Shown here: one piece after another, positions 40,681 through 50,544 of the stretch
How positions within the stretch are numbered: the stretch's first letter is position 1
Layout of the letters: each line of letters starts with the position of its first letter
Assembly (NCBI GenBank): GCA_030149295.1
Contig: JASBRV010000078.1
Span: 1 to 64,000 of the forward strand
Origin: Bacteriovoracales bacterium
Lineage (GTDB): Bacteria > Bdellovibrionota > Bacteriovoracia > Bacteriovoracales > Bacteriovoracaceae
Direction: 5' to 3'
DNA length: 64,000 nt
The notes under the pieces: generated by a model
Told to the model about the DNA's origin: nothing
Seen by the model: the letters and a program-made list of their open reading frames with translations, nothing else
The model's database searches: none
Position numbers and translations under genes: made by a program

Positions 40681-42189
40681 ATGGCGCTATCTCTTAATCT
40701 TAAAACCTATCTCCCTGCGACTCTCTCTATAACCAACACCAAAAATATAAAAACCCTCGCTGGTGAATTTACCCTGGTGGTCTTTCCTTTAAAGAAAGTT
40801 TCCCAAGTAAAAAAAGCCTTAAAAACTCATCTCTCACCCTATCAATTAAAGAGACTTTCTTCTGATAATAATCAACCCCAATTTCTCCATGGTCCTAAGG
40901 GGTATGTGGGCTTATTGCCACTGCCTGAAGAAAGACAAGAAATCATTGATCATGAGGGCTTACTTGATACCAGTAACTATAGTTTTGCGAGAGATCACGC
41001 AGGCGCTCTCTATCTTCAAGCTGAGGAAATGGGTTGTACCATAGCTCACCTCCATGGATTTGAAATCGAATATGATGAACTTCTTGGTAGTCTATTAGGT
41101 TTTGAGATCGCGGCTTATGATTTCAAAAAGCAAGCAAAGCCTCTTACTTTAAGTGCGAGTTATCAAGGCGAACTCCCTAAAGAAGCTCTTAAAGAGGCTC
41201 ATAAAAATGCTCGTGCAGTAGGAAGAGCGACCAATATTGGCCGCATGCTTGTCGATACTCCTCCAGGTGACAAGAGACCGGATGATTATGCTCAAGCAGT
41301 GAACGCTTATTTTAAAACAAAGTCGGGTATGACTGTCTCCATTTGGAATGACAAACGCCTCCTCAAAGAGGGCATGGGATGCATGATGGGAGTAGGACAA
41401 GGCTCGACTCAACTTCCTCGTCTCGTTCATTTACGCTACCGCCCGAGTAAAGCAAGAGATATTCAACCTGTTGCCTTCGTCGGAAAAGGAATTACCTTTG
41501 ATACAGGTGGCCTCAATTTAAAAGGCGGAGCAAATATGCGCCTCATGAAAAAAGACATGGGGGGCTCCGCAGCTCTCGTAGGCCTTGCCTCTTGGCTTGT
41601 AGATTCTAAGAGCGATTTTCCGTGTGACATATACTTAGCCCTAGCTGAAAATAGTGTCGACTCGCACTCCTTTAGACCAAGTGATGTCCTCACGGCCAGA
41701 AATGGCAAAACAGTAGAGATTGATAACACTGATGCTGAAGGACGACTGGTGATGGCCGATGCACTTTGTGTTGCCTCTGAAGCCAAAGGAAAAGATAAAC
41801 CTCAATTCCTGATCGATGTGGCAACTCTCACCGGTGCTATCAAAGTTGGCCTTGGTGATGACATCGGTGGTCTCTTTTCCAACAATGATGACCTGGCCTT
41901 CATTTTACAAAGTTGCTCTCAAATTTCTGGTGATCCCTTATGGCGCATGCCTTTAATGGAAAGTCAGCTTAGTAAGCTAAAAAGTGATGTTGCCGATATT
42001 GCCAATAGTTCAAGTGGCTTTGGTGGCGCCATCCGAGCGGCAATGTTTTTGAGAGAATTTACCGGGGACATCCCCTGGGCCCATTTGGATATTTACGGCT
42101 GGAATCCAGCGCGCCAAAAGGGCTATCGTGGTGCCGGGGGCTCAGGCCAAGCCGTTCAATGCCTCGCCCAATTCATCTCCTCCCTCTAG
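40681..42189 (+). CDS. pepA: Leucyl aminopeptidase (M17 family)
   Basis: 502 residues, cytoplasmic di-zinc aminopeptidase that removes N-terminal amino acids and finishes peptide breakdown. The M17 core is complete: FVGKGITFDTGGLNLKGG, MKKDMGGSAAL and the signature NTDAEGRLVMADAL with its metal ligands. The C-terminal half is well conserved; the N-terminal domain is diverged. The ATG is 25 bases after the small gene. Its stop TAG is part of a 19-base sequence repeated at 55711. In a predator, peptide use is a plausible main role (inference). Confidence 0.95.
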   Translation: MALSLNLKTYLPATLSITNTKNIKTLAGEFTLVVFPLKKVSQVKKALKTHLSPYQLKRLSSDNNQPQFLHGPKGYVGLLPLPEERQEIIDHEGLLDTSNYSFARDHAGALYLQAEEMGCTIAHLHGFEIEYDELLGSLLGFEIAAYDFKKQAKPLTLSASYQGELPKEALKEAHKNARAVGRATNIGRMLVDTPPGDKRPDDYAQAVNAYFKTKSGMTVSIWNDKRLLKEGMGCMMGVGQGSTQLPRLVHLRYRPSKARDIQPVAFVGKGITFDTGGLNLKGGANMRLMKKDMGGSAALVGLASWLVDSKSDFPCDIYLALAENSVDSHSFRPSDVLTARNGKTVEIDNTDAEGRLVMADALCVASEAKGKDKPQFLIDVATLTGAIKVGLGDDIGGLFSNNDDLAFILQSCSQISGDPLWRMPLMESQLSKLKSDVADIANSSSGFGGAIRAAMFLREFTGDIPWAHLDIYGWNPARQKGYRGAGGSGQAVQCLAQFISSL

Positions 42190-42205
42190 GTGCGTGATAC
42201 CTTTT
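42187..42205 (+). repeat. Copy A of a 19-base dispersed repeat
   Basis: TAGGTGCGTGATACCTTTT at the end of pepA, identical to 55711-55729. Here the complementary arm is missing. It may be a remnant of a small dispersed repeat (REP-like). Confidence 0.8.
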
Positions 42206-42276
42206 GCAACCCCTTGCGTCCAAGAGAAAAACACGCTAGAATAAGTACGATCGTTCGTTTTTAAAAGGAGATGAAC

Positions 42277-42495
42277 ATGACACTTTTTCAACTAGTTACA
42301 TTTGACTACCCTGTTAAACTCACTGAAAAGGGCAATAAGACCCTTAACCGGATCAGAGAAGGACTGAATCACTCCCCTCAACTTTTCCAACAATTCATAG
42401 CAAGAAGTATTGAAGGGGTAGAAATAGGACTTTCACTCGCTAAAAAAGGTGAAGGTGAATTCTTCGAGAAATTGGTCGATCGAGACCTTTCCTAG
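42277..42495 (+). CDS. Small hypothetical protein (72 residues)
   Basis: Soluble 72-residue protein beginning MTLFQLVTFDYPVKLTEKGN, with helices NKTLNRIREGLN and QQFIARSIEGVEIGLSLA. The ATG at 42277 is chosen because AAGGAG is seven bases upstream; the ATG at 42271 would be too close. No family is recognised. A clear ribosome site and coding-like composition support it. It is followed after 46 bases by a TetR regulator. Confidence 0.62.
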   Translation: MTLFQLVTFDYPVKLTEKGNKTLNRIREGLNHSPQLFQQFIARSIEGVEIGLSLAKKGEGEFFEKLVDRDLS

Positions 42496-42541
42496 TTAAA
42501 GCCTATTCAATTGGTAAAGATCTGGGTAACATTTTGGGGTT

Positions 42542-43129
42542 ATGACAAAAGGAAATGAAACGCGAGAGGTTATTCTTAAGGCCGCGCTGGATTTCTCCAG
42601 CAAACTAGGACTTGAGTCTCTCAGTATAGGTGAGCTGGCTAAAAAAGTAGGAATGTCTAAGTCCGGTCTATTTGGCCACTTTAATTCAAAAGAAAAACTC
42701 CAAAAAATGGTTCTTGACTATGCTGCCAAGAACTACACGGAAAATGTCTTTCTTCCCGCCTTCAAAAAAGAGAGAGGAATTGAAAGAATTCTCGCCATTG
42801 TAGAATCTTGGCATAAATGGTCTGGCAAAAACTTCACAGGTGGTTGCCCTCTTGTGGCCGCGGCCTTTGAGTATGACGATCGTCCTGGACCTGTAAGAGA
42901 TCATCTTCAACATCATCAAGGCAATATGATTAAGTCCTTTGAAAGATCTGCTCAGATCGCCATAGATGAGGGCCAATTCAAAAAAGACTTAGACTGTCGT
43001 GAATTTGCCTATGAGTTTTACTCCTTTATGCTTGGCTATCACCTCTTCTCTCGATTGCTTAGGGATGAGAAAGCAAAAGAGAGGCACTATCAATCGGTAG
43101 AAAAACTGATTGAGCGCAGCCGTGCTTAA
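42542..43129 (+). CDS. TetR/AcrR-family transcriptional regulator
   Basis: 195 residues. The N-terminal TetR helix-turn-helix is clear (TREVILKAALDFSSKLGLES, then LSIGELAKKVGMSKSGLFGH and FNSKEKLQKM). The C-terminal ligand domain has GGCPLVAAAFEYDDRPGPVRD, as in the TetR_C_13 type. It probably represses its own operon. The stop overlaps the start of the methyltransferase gene by one base (TAATG), so the three genes 42542-45787 form one operon. Confidence 0.92.
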   Translation: MTKGNETREVILKAALDFSSKLGLESLSIGELAKKVGMSKSGLFGHFNSKEKLQKMVLDYAAKNYTENVFLPAFKKERGIERILAIVESWHKWSGKNFTGGCPLVAAAFEYDDRPGPVRDHLQHHQGNMIKSFERSAQIAIDEGQFKKDLDCREFAYEFYSFMLGYHLFSRLLRDEKAKERHYQSVEKLIERSRA

Positions 43130-43851
43130 TGCTTAAAAAAATATTTAAAATTTTAAGCCATTCCTCTAGGCCAGCCCTTCAATCCGCCTTTGATAAATTT
43201 TATAGCGAACTTCTTCAATCCCCTGAGTACTCCCTTTTTCTTGAAAAGCTTAAAGGTGATCGCACACTCTCCTATAATCTTTTGAGTCAAAAAGAACTTC
43301 TTATTTTCAAAGAATGGCTAGGCCAAAGACATGGAACTCTTTTAGATTACGGGTGTGGTTTAGGCTTAAGTGCAGCTCTTTGCCCACGAGATCTTACAGT
43401 CTATGGTCAGGATTTTTCATCTGTTGCCATTCAGTACAATCAAAAAAACTTTCCAAACCACTTTTGGTCACTTAAGCCCTATACTAAAAAGAAGAACCAT
43501 CTTAATTCTTTTGATCACCTTGTATGTATGGATTCCCTCTATATGCTCAACCAAGATAAAAAGACAGCCCTCACCAATCTGTTTAGACCCATAAAGAGAT
43601 CTGCCATCATTTTTCAAAACCTCAATGAGGACTTACCCCAAATTAAAGGATGGCACGAAGAGATAATCGATGTGACAGAGTGCTTTCACCAGTACTTAGA
43701 TTTAGCTGAACAGATGCTCTCCCTTGCTCCCATTAATCAAGAAAGGCAGAAATTCTCTGTACTTTGGGATACAATCAGCAAGGAAATTTTCAAACACAGA
43801 CAACAAAATATGAAAAGGAAAGTTGTACGCTATGAAAAATATTCTCCTTAG
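43129..43851 (+). CDS. SAM-dependent methyltransferase
   Basis: 240 residues, class I methyltransferase. Motif I is LLDYGCGLGLSAA, followed by VYGQDFSSVAIQYNQ and the catalytic-region FDHLVCMDSLYML. Likely small-molecule or lipid substrate; not determinable. Its ATG shares a base with the TetR stop, and its end overlaps the next gene by about 20 bases. Nothing in the fold links it to the protease that follows apart from the operon. Confidence 0.8.
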   Translation: MLKKIFKILSHSSRPALQSAFDKFYSELLQSPEYSLFLEKLKGDRTLSYNLLSQKELLIFKEWLGQRHGTLLDYGCGLGLSAALCPRDLTVYGQDFSSVAIQYNQKNFPNHFWSLKPYTKKKNHLNSFDHLVCMDSLYMLNQDKKTALTNLFRPIKRSAIIFQNLNEDLPQIKGWHEEIIDVTECFHQYLDLAEQMLSLAPINQERQKFSVLWDTISKEIFKHRQQNMKRKVVRYEKYSP

Positions 43852-45787
43852 TCTCCTTGCCCTCTTTTACTTTTCTTGTCAGCAACAAGAGACTCTTCAT
43901 TTAAGAAAGAAAGTTATAAAGAAGATTTATCCAGGCATTGTAGAAGTGGTCGTGCCCAAACAAGAAAATAAACAAATTAAATACCAACGCCCTTTACCCT
44001 ACGAGCTTCTCGATTTTAAAGAGCGTAATGACAAATATCATTCTATTGGTACTGCTTTTTTTAAAGACTCAAAACACTTAGTCTCTGCTGCTCATGTCTT
44101 TGCCCCCGATAAGAAAAGCTATTATGAGAATTATTTTATTAGAACAAATGAAAATGAAGTTTATCCTATCAAAGCCATCACTCGTTTTTCTGCTTATCGA
44201 GACATTATTGAATTCACCCTCGATAAATACCCAGACAATTCCCAAGCTTTAGAATTTCAAAATAAAGTTGAAATTGGCGATATGGTCTATGCCGTTGGTA
44301 ATGCTCAAGGAGAAGGTATTTCTACCAGAGGCGGCCAAGTTTCGACCTTTACCCCAGAACCAGTAAAAGGGACATGGGATTTTATCCGCTTTAGCTCTCC
44401 CACTTCCCCTGGAAATAGTGGCAGCCCCCTCGTCAACTCTAAAGGACAGGTCGTTGGTGTTGTGGTGATGAAAAATGGATCTGAAAATTTAAATTACGCA
44501 CTTCCCATAGCCGAGCTGGAAAAAACATCTCCGAAAGAAGCCGTATTTTATGAACGACAATTATCAGTTCAAGATGGAATGCAAACGGTAGCAGAAGATT
44601 GGCTTGATAAGGCCCCCCTACCTTCCACCTTTAAGGATCTCCACGATGCAGGTTCTAAGTCCAAGGAGGAGTTCTACTCTCAGTTGATAGAGAAGTTTGT
44701 TACGAAATTCGATCAACTTCTTTTTCCCAATAGTCCTCGATTTAAAGATTCACTTCGCTATCAAAAACTCATTTCCCGAGTGAGCTTGGTGCAAAAGGAT
44801 CAGGCTTTACAAAACTGGCACCTTAAAGATGTAGAACTCACGAAAATTATGGCCTCTCTCGACAATGTTGTTTATCGTGGATTCGAAGATATTTTCAATC
44901 TCACCCTATTGATTAAAAACGAAACGAATCTTAAAACTCAGGAACTATTCAACAATCCGCGGCGAATGGCGAATAGAATGGCCGAGACGATTGGAGCCCA
45001 TAGAACTATGGCTTCACAGCAAATACCGATCGTCGATTATGGCGAACCGGCCAAAGAGGAAATCTGGCGCGATCAATTAGGCCGACTTTGGAAAAGCGCT
45101 TACTGGCACATCCTCTATAACAATACTGTCGTTGTGGGCCACTTTACTCCGGCACCTGAAGGTGTATATGCTTTCTTTGATCAAAAACTCTATTCTAATT
45201 TATCTCAAGGCTACATGGACTTTGTTAAAGGAAATATTCTTGAGATTAATTTAAGTTACTCGGGAACAACAAAAGAGTGGAAAGAATTTTTAGACCTTCC
45301 TCAAGACTTACTACCTCCTTTTTTAAGAAAGGTTGAATTCTCCCTTTTAGAAAAGAAGAACTCTCACCTGGTAAATTTAAAAGGCAAAGATTTTTCAGTG
45401 AAAAATTTTAGTTTTTCTGATCCAGAGATGAGCCAAATCACAGCTTTAGTTAGCTATGATCCAGATCATTCACTAAAGTCTCAAGTACAAGGCTGGGAGT
45501 TCCTTACCCATAGAATTAGAGAAGAAGGGACTTCATTTTTCTTTGCTTTTGAGACGCCGGAACTTGCCCCGGACTGGGCTAAAGAAAGATGGCTTCAGAT
45601 TAAAAATAGGCTTAATCACTACGATGGTAAAGTTCATAACATTAATGGACGCATCATGGTAAAAAAGCCTTTGAAAAATAAAGCCCACGGCCAGTGGTGG
45701 ATGAGTTGTTTTTCCTTGAGTTCTTTAGGGGAAAAGAACTTAATGAATCAATGTAAGGCATTGAAAAAGCGAGTAAAAATCAAGTAA
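43832..45787 (+). CDS. Trypsin-like serine protease lipoprotein
   Basis: 651 residues. Lipobox FSCQ gives lipidated Cys16. The S1C-like domain has His88 (VSAAHVFA), Asp124 (YRDIIEFTL) and Ser196 (SPGNSGSPLVN), in DegP-like order; a PDZ domain is not evident. The C-terminal 420 residues are novel. The ATG at 43832 starts the signal peptide; a TTG at 43823 is less likely. Third gene of the TetR-methyltransferase-protease operon, so its expression is probably controlled by that TetR regulator. Confidence 0.83.
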   Translation: MKNILLSLLALFYFSCQQQETLHLRKKVIKKIYPGIVEVVVPKQENKQIKYQRPLPYELLDFKERNDKYHSIGTAFFKDSKHLVSAAHVFAPDKKSYYENYFIRTNENEVYPIKAITRFSAYRDIIEFTLDKYPDNSQALEFQNKVEIGDMVYAVGNAQGEGISTRGGQVSTFTPEPVKGTWDFIRFSSPTSPGNSGSPLVNSKGQVVGVVVMKNGSENLNYALPIAELEKTSPKEAVFYERQLSVQDGMQTVAEDWLDKAPLPSTFKDLHDAGSKSKEEFYSQLIEKFVTKFDQLLFPNSPRFKDSLRYQKLISRVSLVQKDQALQNWHLKDVELTKIMASLDNVVYRGFEDIFNLTLLIKNETNLKTQELFNNPRRMANRMAETIGAHRTMASQQIPIVDYGEPAKEEIWRDQLGRLWKSAYWHILYNNTVVVGHFTPAPEGVYAFFDQKLYSNLSQGYMDFVKGNILEINLSYSGTTKEWKEFLDLPQDLLPPFLRKVEFSLLEKKNSHLVNLKGKDFSVKNFSFSDPEMSQITALVSYDPDHSLKSQVQGWEFLTHRIREEGTSFFFAFETPELAPDWAKERWLQIKNRLNHYDGKVHNINGRIMVKKPLKNKAHGQWWMSCFSLSSLGEKNLMNQCKALKKRVKIK

Positions 45788-45842
45788 CGCTATGGATCAA
45801 GGGACTTGGCAAAGTCTTAACTCATCGCTACTCTTGCCTGCA

Positions 45843-46277
45843 ATGATTAAGACTCTCATCCTCCTTTTCTTGTGCCATCACACTTTTGCAATTTCGCAAA
45901 ATAAGTTGATCCCTATCAACCCTCAAGAGACGGCTTTTTTTCAATACCTTAAGGAGGTCGCGGCTCTTCGTTTTATCGATCGGCTCCCCACAGAACCTTG
46001 GTTTGAATGCGTAGAGGGAAAAAGTAGTAATACCTTTTTTAGTGGTGGACTTTATTCATTCACATCAACAAGAGATGTAGATGAAAATGTTGAAGCCTTT
46101 GTCGCGACCCTACTAGATCACGCCTATTGGTCAAAAGTAGGTTTTGCCCAATGCCGCTTTGAAATAGATCACTTTAATGAATGTAAAGCTCAGGGCTTTT
46201 CTGTGGTTCACTTTAAGAACCAAAGACTTGTTTACTTTCATCGCGGACCAGAAAAAGAAACCTGTCCTACTTATTAA
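45843..46277 (+). CDS. Exported protein of unknown function
   Basis: 144 residues. The signal peptide is [14 protein letters not shown]. The mature part has three Cys and aromatic-rich stretches ([35 protein letters not shown]). The ATG at 45843 is preferred as it opens the signal peptide, though neither it nor 45792 has a good ribosome site. No family is recognised. It is 55 bases after the protease gene and converges on purE with an 11-base overlap. Confidence 0.6.
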   Translation: MIKTLILLFLCHHTFAISQNKLIPINPQETAFFQYLKEVAALRFIDRLPTEPWFECVEGKSSNTFFSGGLYSFTSTRDVDENVEAFVATLLDHAYWSKVGFAQCRFEIDHFNECKAQGFSVVHFKNQRLVYFHRGPEKETCPTY

Positions 46278-46758
46278 GCTCTTGGTTCATTTTATCAACT
46301 TTGGCTGCTAAAGATTTCTCATAAGCATCAAGCTTTTGAGATATTTGCTTATCATTGATTCCCATAATTCTTACTGCATAAAGACCAGCATTGAAAGAAC
46401 CATCAATGGCCATTGTGGCCACCGGAATTCCTGCGGGCATTTGAACAATCGAGAGAAGAGAATCTATCCCCTCAACCGACTTTTTAGAATTAACGGGAAC
46501 TCCTATCACCGGAAGAGTTGTAGCAGAGGCCACCATCCCCGGAAGATGAGCTGCTCCACCAGCGCCTGCAATGATCACTTGAATGCCTCTCTCTTTAGCC
46601 GACTTAGCAAAATCTAACATTCCTTGGGGAGTCCTGTGGGCACTAACAACCTTGACCTCGTAGGATATATCAAATTGCTTCAATGCCTCTAGCGCACCTT
46701 CCATAACAGATAGATCGCTCGAGGAGCCCATAATGATCGCGACTTTTGCATTAGCCAT
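46267..46758 (-). CDS. purE: N5-carboxyaminoimidazole ribonucleotide mutase
   Basis: 163 residues, full length. It turns N5-CAIR into CAIR in purine synthesis. Typical motifs: [38 protein letters not shown], and [21 protein letters not shown] with MPAGIPVAT. Its ATG overlaps purK by eight bases, so the two are coupled. They act in sequence: PurK makes N5-CAIR and PurE isomerises it. Confidence 0.98.
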   Translation of the reverse strand: MANAKVAIIMGSSSDLSVMEGALEALKQFDISYEVKVVSAHRTPQGMLDFAKSAKERGIQVIIAGAGGAAHLPGMVASATTLPVIGVPVNSKKSVEGIDSLLSIVQMPAGIPVATMAIDGSFNAGLYAVRIMGINDKQISQKLDAYEKSLAAKVDKMNQELNK

Positions 46759-47866
46759 GACTTATTCCTTTTACTTTAATGATCTCTTTTATTTCATGAT
46801 GTTTTTCTATGAGTTCTTCATAAGTATCACCTAAGAGAGTGGCATGTCCCATCTTTCTTCCCTGACGACAATGCTTTTTGCCATAATTATGAAGATAGGC
46901 TCCTTTCATCGCAAGGAGATCATTCACTCCTTCCCACTGAGAAGAACCCTCTCCTTCTCCTATGACATTAAAAGTGAGGGCTTTTTTTACATGATCAACA
47001 TCACCCAAAGGAAGACCCAGAACTCCCCTTAAGTGATTCTCAAATTGACTAGTCATGCAAGACTCTATGGTGTGATGACCTGAATTATGAGGTCTTGGAG
47101 CAAGTTCATTGACCCATAACTCGCCACTTTTGGTGAGAAACATTTCAACTGCAAGAACTCCCTCTGCTTGAATTTCTTCCATTATCTTGAGGGCCAATTC
47201 TTTTGCCTTGTAAGTTACCTCTGGGGAAAATCTTCCAGGATACAGGGTGTACGAGATGAGATTAAGTTGTGAATCAAAGGCCATCTCCGTTGGCTCATAA
47301 ACCTTCATTTCACCATAACGATTTCTCGCTACCAAGATTGAAAGCTCCCTATCAATAACTGCTTTTTCTTCCCACAAGACTTGAGTCTTAAAGGCCTCCG
47401 GTAATTGTTCATGATTGCCATCAAATCCGATAACACCCTTACCATCGTAACCCCCTTCAGGGATTTTCAAAAAGCCAGGACTTAAACTGGCATCGACTTC
47501 ATTGACCACTTTAAAGGGAGCTGTTGGAATATCATATTTTTGAAAAAACTCTTTTTGGCGTATTTTATTTTGAATGAGCCCTATAACTTTTGAACTGGGG
47601 GCCACATGCACATTTTGATTTTCTAACGCTTTTAATCCTTCAAGATTGACGGCTTCGAGATCCATCGTAACAACAGAACAATTTTTCATTTGAATGACAT
47701 CATCTTTGTCTTCAAAGCTTCCTTCTTTAAAATCGTCACAAAAAGGCTGGCAAACTGCATTCGCCTTATCCAAAATAGAAACAGACAAATCCCATCTAAT
47801 ACAATGAGGCAGCATCATACGTGCTAATTGCCCCCCACCTAAAATGCCTAGATTGTGTTGTTTCAA
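46751..47866 (-). CDS. purK: 5-(carboxyamino)imidazole ribonucleotide synthase
   Basis: 371-residue ATP-grasp enzyme that carboxylates AIR. Motifs: [15 protein letters not shown] at the N-terminus, [14 protein letters not shown] (ATP-grasp loop), ELSILVAR, and [17 protein letters not shown], the signature of PurK. Start TTG 47866 is chosen because AAGGGG lies seven bases upstream and the protein then begins [14 protein letters not shown], as known PurK proteins do; a TTG at 47884 would add six residues. Operon with purE. Confidence 0.96.
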   Translation of the reverse strand: MKQHNLGILGGGQLARMMLPHCIRWDLSVSILDKANAVCQPFCDDFKEGSFEDKDDVIQMKNCSVVTMDLEAVNLEGLKALENQNVHVAPSSKVIGLIQNKIRQKEFFQKYDIPTAPFKVVNEVDASLSPGFLKIPEGGYDGKGVIGFDGNHEQLPEAFKTQVLWEEKAVIDRELSILVARNRYGEMKVYEPTEMAFDSQLNLISYTLYPGRFSPEVTYKAKELALKIMEEIQAEGVLAVEMFLTKSGELWVNELAPRPHNSGHHTIESCMTSQFENHLRGVLGLPLGDVDHVKKALTFNVIGEGEGSSQWEGVNDLLAMKGAYLHNYGKKHCRQGRKMGHATLLGDTYEELIEKHHEIKEIIKVKGISHG

Positions 47867-48062
47867 GGAAAGACCCCTTCTCAAAAAAATTTGATTCTAC
47901 AATGTTTTAGCAAAGTTATGAGGTTTTGCCAGTCCCTTCAAAGAATATAGGAATTTTTCCAACAGTCAGGTTTTTGCCTACTTTTTGAGGCAGGCATTTC
48001 TCGCATATTAGGCTCCCTTTCTTTCCTAAGCTCTCTAAAATAGGAAAAACCGTGAAAAAAAG

Positions 48063-48090
48063 TAAAGAAAACCCTTGAAACCATCGATAA
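48063..48090 (+). promoter_or_regulatory. Sigma-28-like promoter of SleB-like gene
   Basis: -35 TAAAGAAA (perfect TAAAG), 12-base spacer, -10 ATCGATAA (CGATAA perfect). Followed by AGGAAG and ATG 48125. Confidence 0.42.
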
Positions 48091-48124
48091 TAGAAGAGGA
48101 AACGTGTGAGAGAGGAAGTCCAAA

Positions 48125-50110
48125 ATGTTGAGGCACATTTGCCTATCATTCATAGCTATCATTATGAGTTGTCATATTATGGCAACTGAAACTGTCGTTG
48201 AGCAGATCAAAGCTAAAGTCGAAGGTTTAAGTGAGGAAATATCTTATCTGGCCCAATTATCAAAAGAAGTCACCATCCATGCAAAGAGTCGAGAGAACTC
48301 GAATCTCGCAGAATCTCAACAATTACTTGATCACGCTAAGGCCCTTTCTGACAGAAGTAATTCCATTAAACAAATCCAAACTGCTTTGTTCGAAGCTCTT
48401 AAAACACCAACTCCCGACCGACTTACCAAAATAGAGGGAATCATAGAAAGAACCCTTGCGGAAATTGAGACAACAAAGGCCAGTCACATCCAGATAAACG
48501 AAACACTCACCAAAGAGGACTCTAAGCCAGAAGTTGTGGTTGAAAAACTAGCTCAAGTACCAGCAGAAATTGAAGTCAAACCACTTCCTCCCGTTGAAAT
48601 TTCCCCAGAGATTAAGCCTGTTGTTGTGAGTGAAATAGAGGTCAAGCCATTAGAGCCGGTAGATCCGATCATGTCAGAATTTCAAAAGAGACTGATGGAA
48701 ACCCCAGAAGAAACCTACAAGAGGCTTAATAGTGGTCCAGCCTATGCTAACGAGGAAGTAGCCGCAGCGACTGCGGAGGAAGTCTTTATCGCCATTGAAA
48801 ATGACTTTCGAAATGAAGCAGGTGAAACGGTAGAGCCAAAAGATATTCAACCTGTTCCCCCCATACCCGTTATCAAAGAGGCCGTGATAACACCAGCTGA
48901 ACCAGATAAGGAAGAGCTCGAGAACAAAGAGGACTTAGTTGAAACAATCACACCTGAAGAATACGCTGAACAAAGAGCTCAGGCACTAAGAGAAAAATTT
49001 AAAGATCAACTTGAAGAAAAATTACCCATAACAAAATCAATCAGAGTCTATGACACTAATACTGGAAAAGAGTCCTGGCTAAAGAAAAATGAGGGTTATA
49101 CCATTCGACCTATTGGATTTGGCCCCCGAAATAGTATTCGCATTCAAGTTTTTGATAAGGACAATAACCCTGTTAAGGGTGACTTTATTACTCTTCAAAA
49201 AAATGTACAGGATGGAACTATTCAAAATAATGCCCTTAAGTCTATTAGGGCCTTGGAATTGATCCGTGCGAGCTATCATACTGATCCCTATGTTGAGGAG
49301 CCTGTTTGTAAGCCAGCCGAAAATGATCACACCGCAAATGACCCTATTCCTACGGTGCCTGCCACGACAGAAAGCGAGACCCACGATGCTGGAGATTATT
49401 TACCCCACTGTGAAGTTCTTCGAGATGGCATACAAAGACAAGATAAGGACAAGCTTAAACAATGTATTAGAAGTATTCATTCTTATATCAAAGCCAATGG
49501 AACAAAGCGCTGCCAAGTTATTCAAAAACTCTTTTCCCTCAATGAGAAAGAGCAAGACTTTGCAGCACTGGTTTTTACCACAGTGGGAGAAGCACCTTCT
49601 GGACTTCCCTCTGGTTCTCCCGATCACCTAATGATCATGAAGGTATTAGAAAATAGAGAAAATGCTGTGAAACGAGCAGGCTGGAAGGAACCTCTCAACA
49701 AACTCGATCTTGCTCTAGTTCCTATGCACTTTTCCATGTTTAATAACCATAGAGGAAAGTTTGTTTCAACTTCCTTTTTGAGAGCATCAGGAAATATGGA
49801 CCGTATTATTGATTCTGTGGTCGACTATCAAACTGCCACCTGGTCACCTCCAGATGAAATTAAAAATGCAACTCATTACTATTCTCCGCCGGCCATGGTG
49901 CCAAAAAATAGACGTATTTGGTGGGCGCGCCCCGATCAAAACCCTAATAGAACGCTTCGCTCTGTCGATAATATCACAGTAAATGGAAAACCATTGGTGA
50001 ATAAATCGAACTCTCCCAATGGTTACCACCTGTTTTACGCTGGTGTTGATGGTCCCAATAATTACGCTACAATAAGAAGATCTAGAAGAACACTTGGGAG
50101 ATGCCAATGA
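48125..50110 (+). CDS. Exported protein with SleB/CwlJ-like C-terminal hydrolase domain
   Basis: 661 residues. Signal peptide at residues 1-20 (SFIAIIMSCHIMA). A helical coiled region (25-130) precedes a long Pro/Val/Glu-rich linker (150-280; EIEVKPLPPVEISPEIKPVV). The C-terminus (about 480-600) resembles cell-wall hydrolase SleB: ALVFTTVGEAPS, then MIMKVLENRENAVKRAG and LALVPMHFSMFNN, with the Glu in GEA a candidate catalytic residue. It may cut peptidoglycan; similarity is by motif only. AGGAAG precedes the start. Confidence 0.6.
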   Translation: MLRHICLSFIAIIMSCHIMATETVVEQIKAKVEGLSEEISYLAQLSKEVTIHAKSRENSNLAESQQLLDHAKALSDRSNSIKQIQTALFEALKTPTPDRLTKIEGIIERTLAEIETTKASHIQINETLTKEDSKPEVVVEKLAQVPAEIEVKPLPPVEISPEIKPVVVSEIEVKPLEPVDPIMSEFQKRLMETPEETYKRLNSGPAYANEEVAAATAEEVFIAIENDFRNEAGETVEPKDIQPVPPIPVIKEAVITPAEPDKEELENKEDLVETITPEEYAEQRAQALREKFKDQLEEKLPITKSIRVYDTNTGKESWLKKNEGYTIRPIGFGPRNSIRIQVFDKDNNPVKGDFITLQKNVQDGTIQNNALKSIRALELIRASYHTDPYVEEPVCKPAENDHTANDPIPTVPATTESETHDAGDYLPHCEVLRDGIQRQDKDKLKQCIRSIHSYIKANGTKRCQVIQKLFSLNEKEQDFAALVFTTVGEAPSGLPSGSPDHLMIMKVLENRENAVKRAGWKEPLNKLDLALVPMHFSMFNNHRGKFVSTSFLRASGNMDRIIDSVVDYQTATWSPPDEIKNATHYYSPPAMVPKNRRIWWARPDQNPNRTLRSVDNITVNGKPLVNKSNSPNGYHLFYAGVDGPNNYATIRRSRRTLGRCQ

Positions 50111-50544
50111 GACATATGATCGCCACATTTATTCTCATCATTTTCTCTCAAGTAATATTCGCCTCAGAGGGAAGTCAGACAAGTGACTGGGATGTATATC
50201 GCGATGATCGCGGATATTATCTTGGTCTTAAAAGTGAGCAATTTAAACTCATAAGAATAGAGTCCTTTGGTATTAAGCCTCGAATTATGAAAGCGATTCC
50301 CTACAAAAAAAATCAAAGGGTTGTTTTTATTCATTACTTTGCTGGTGAAACGGGAACAACTTCAGCCGTAAAACAATTTCATGTCGTGATCTTTGATACA
50401 GAATCAAAAGAGTTCATTGGCAAGGCTCCCTACAAGTACGCCTCTTCAGATCCAGATCTTGATCAACCTGAATGGTACTTTGAAGAAAAGAATATTACTG
50501 TTAAAGACCCTTATGAAGGAAAAAAATCATTTCCACTGCCTTAA
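50107..50544 (+). CDS. Exported protein of unknown function
   Basis: 145 residues with a signal peptide (IATFILIIFSQVIFAS). The mature part is a beta-rich domain (RGYYLGLKSEQFKLIRIE, RVVFIHYFAGETGTTSA). The ATG at 50107 is chosen because GGGAG lies six bases upstream; 50101 would be too close. It overlaps the end of the SleB-like gene, so they are co-expressed and may work together. Convergent with mltA, four-base overlap. Confidence 0.7.
   Translation: MRHMIATFILIIFSQVIFASEGSQTSDWDVYRDDRGYYLGLKSEQFKLIRIESFGIKPRIMKAIPYKKNQRVVFIHYFAGETGTTSAVKQFHVVIFDTESKEFIGKAPYKYASSDPDLDQPEWYFEEKNITVKDPYEGKKSFPLP

Noticed and set aside
42527-42542. TAAC/GTTA repeat before the TetR gene as an operator
   Set aside because: Only four bases per arm; too short to support.
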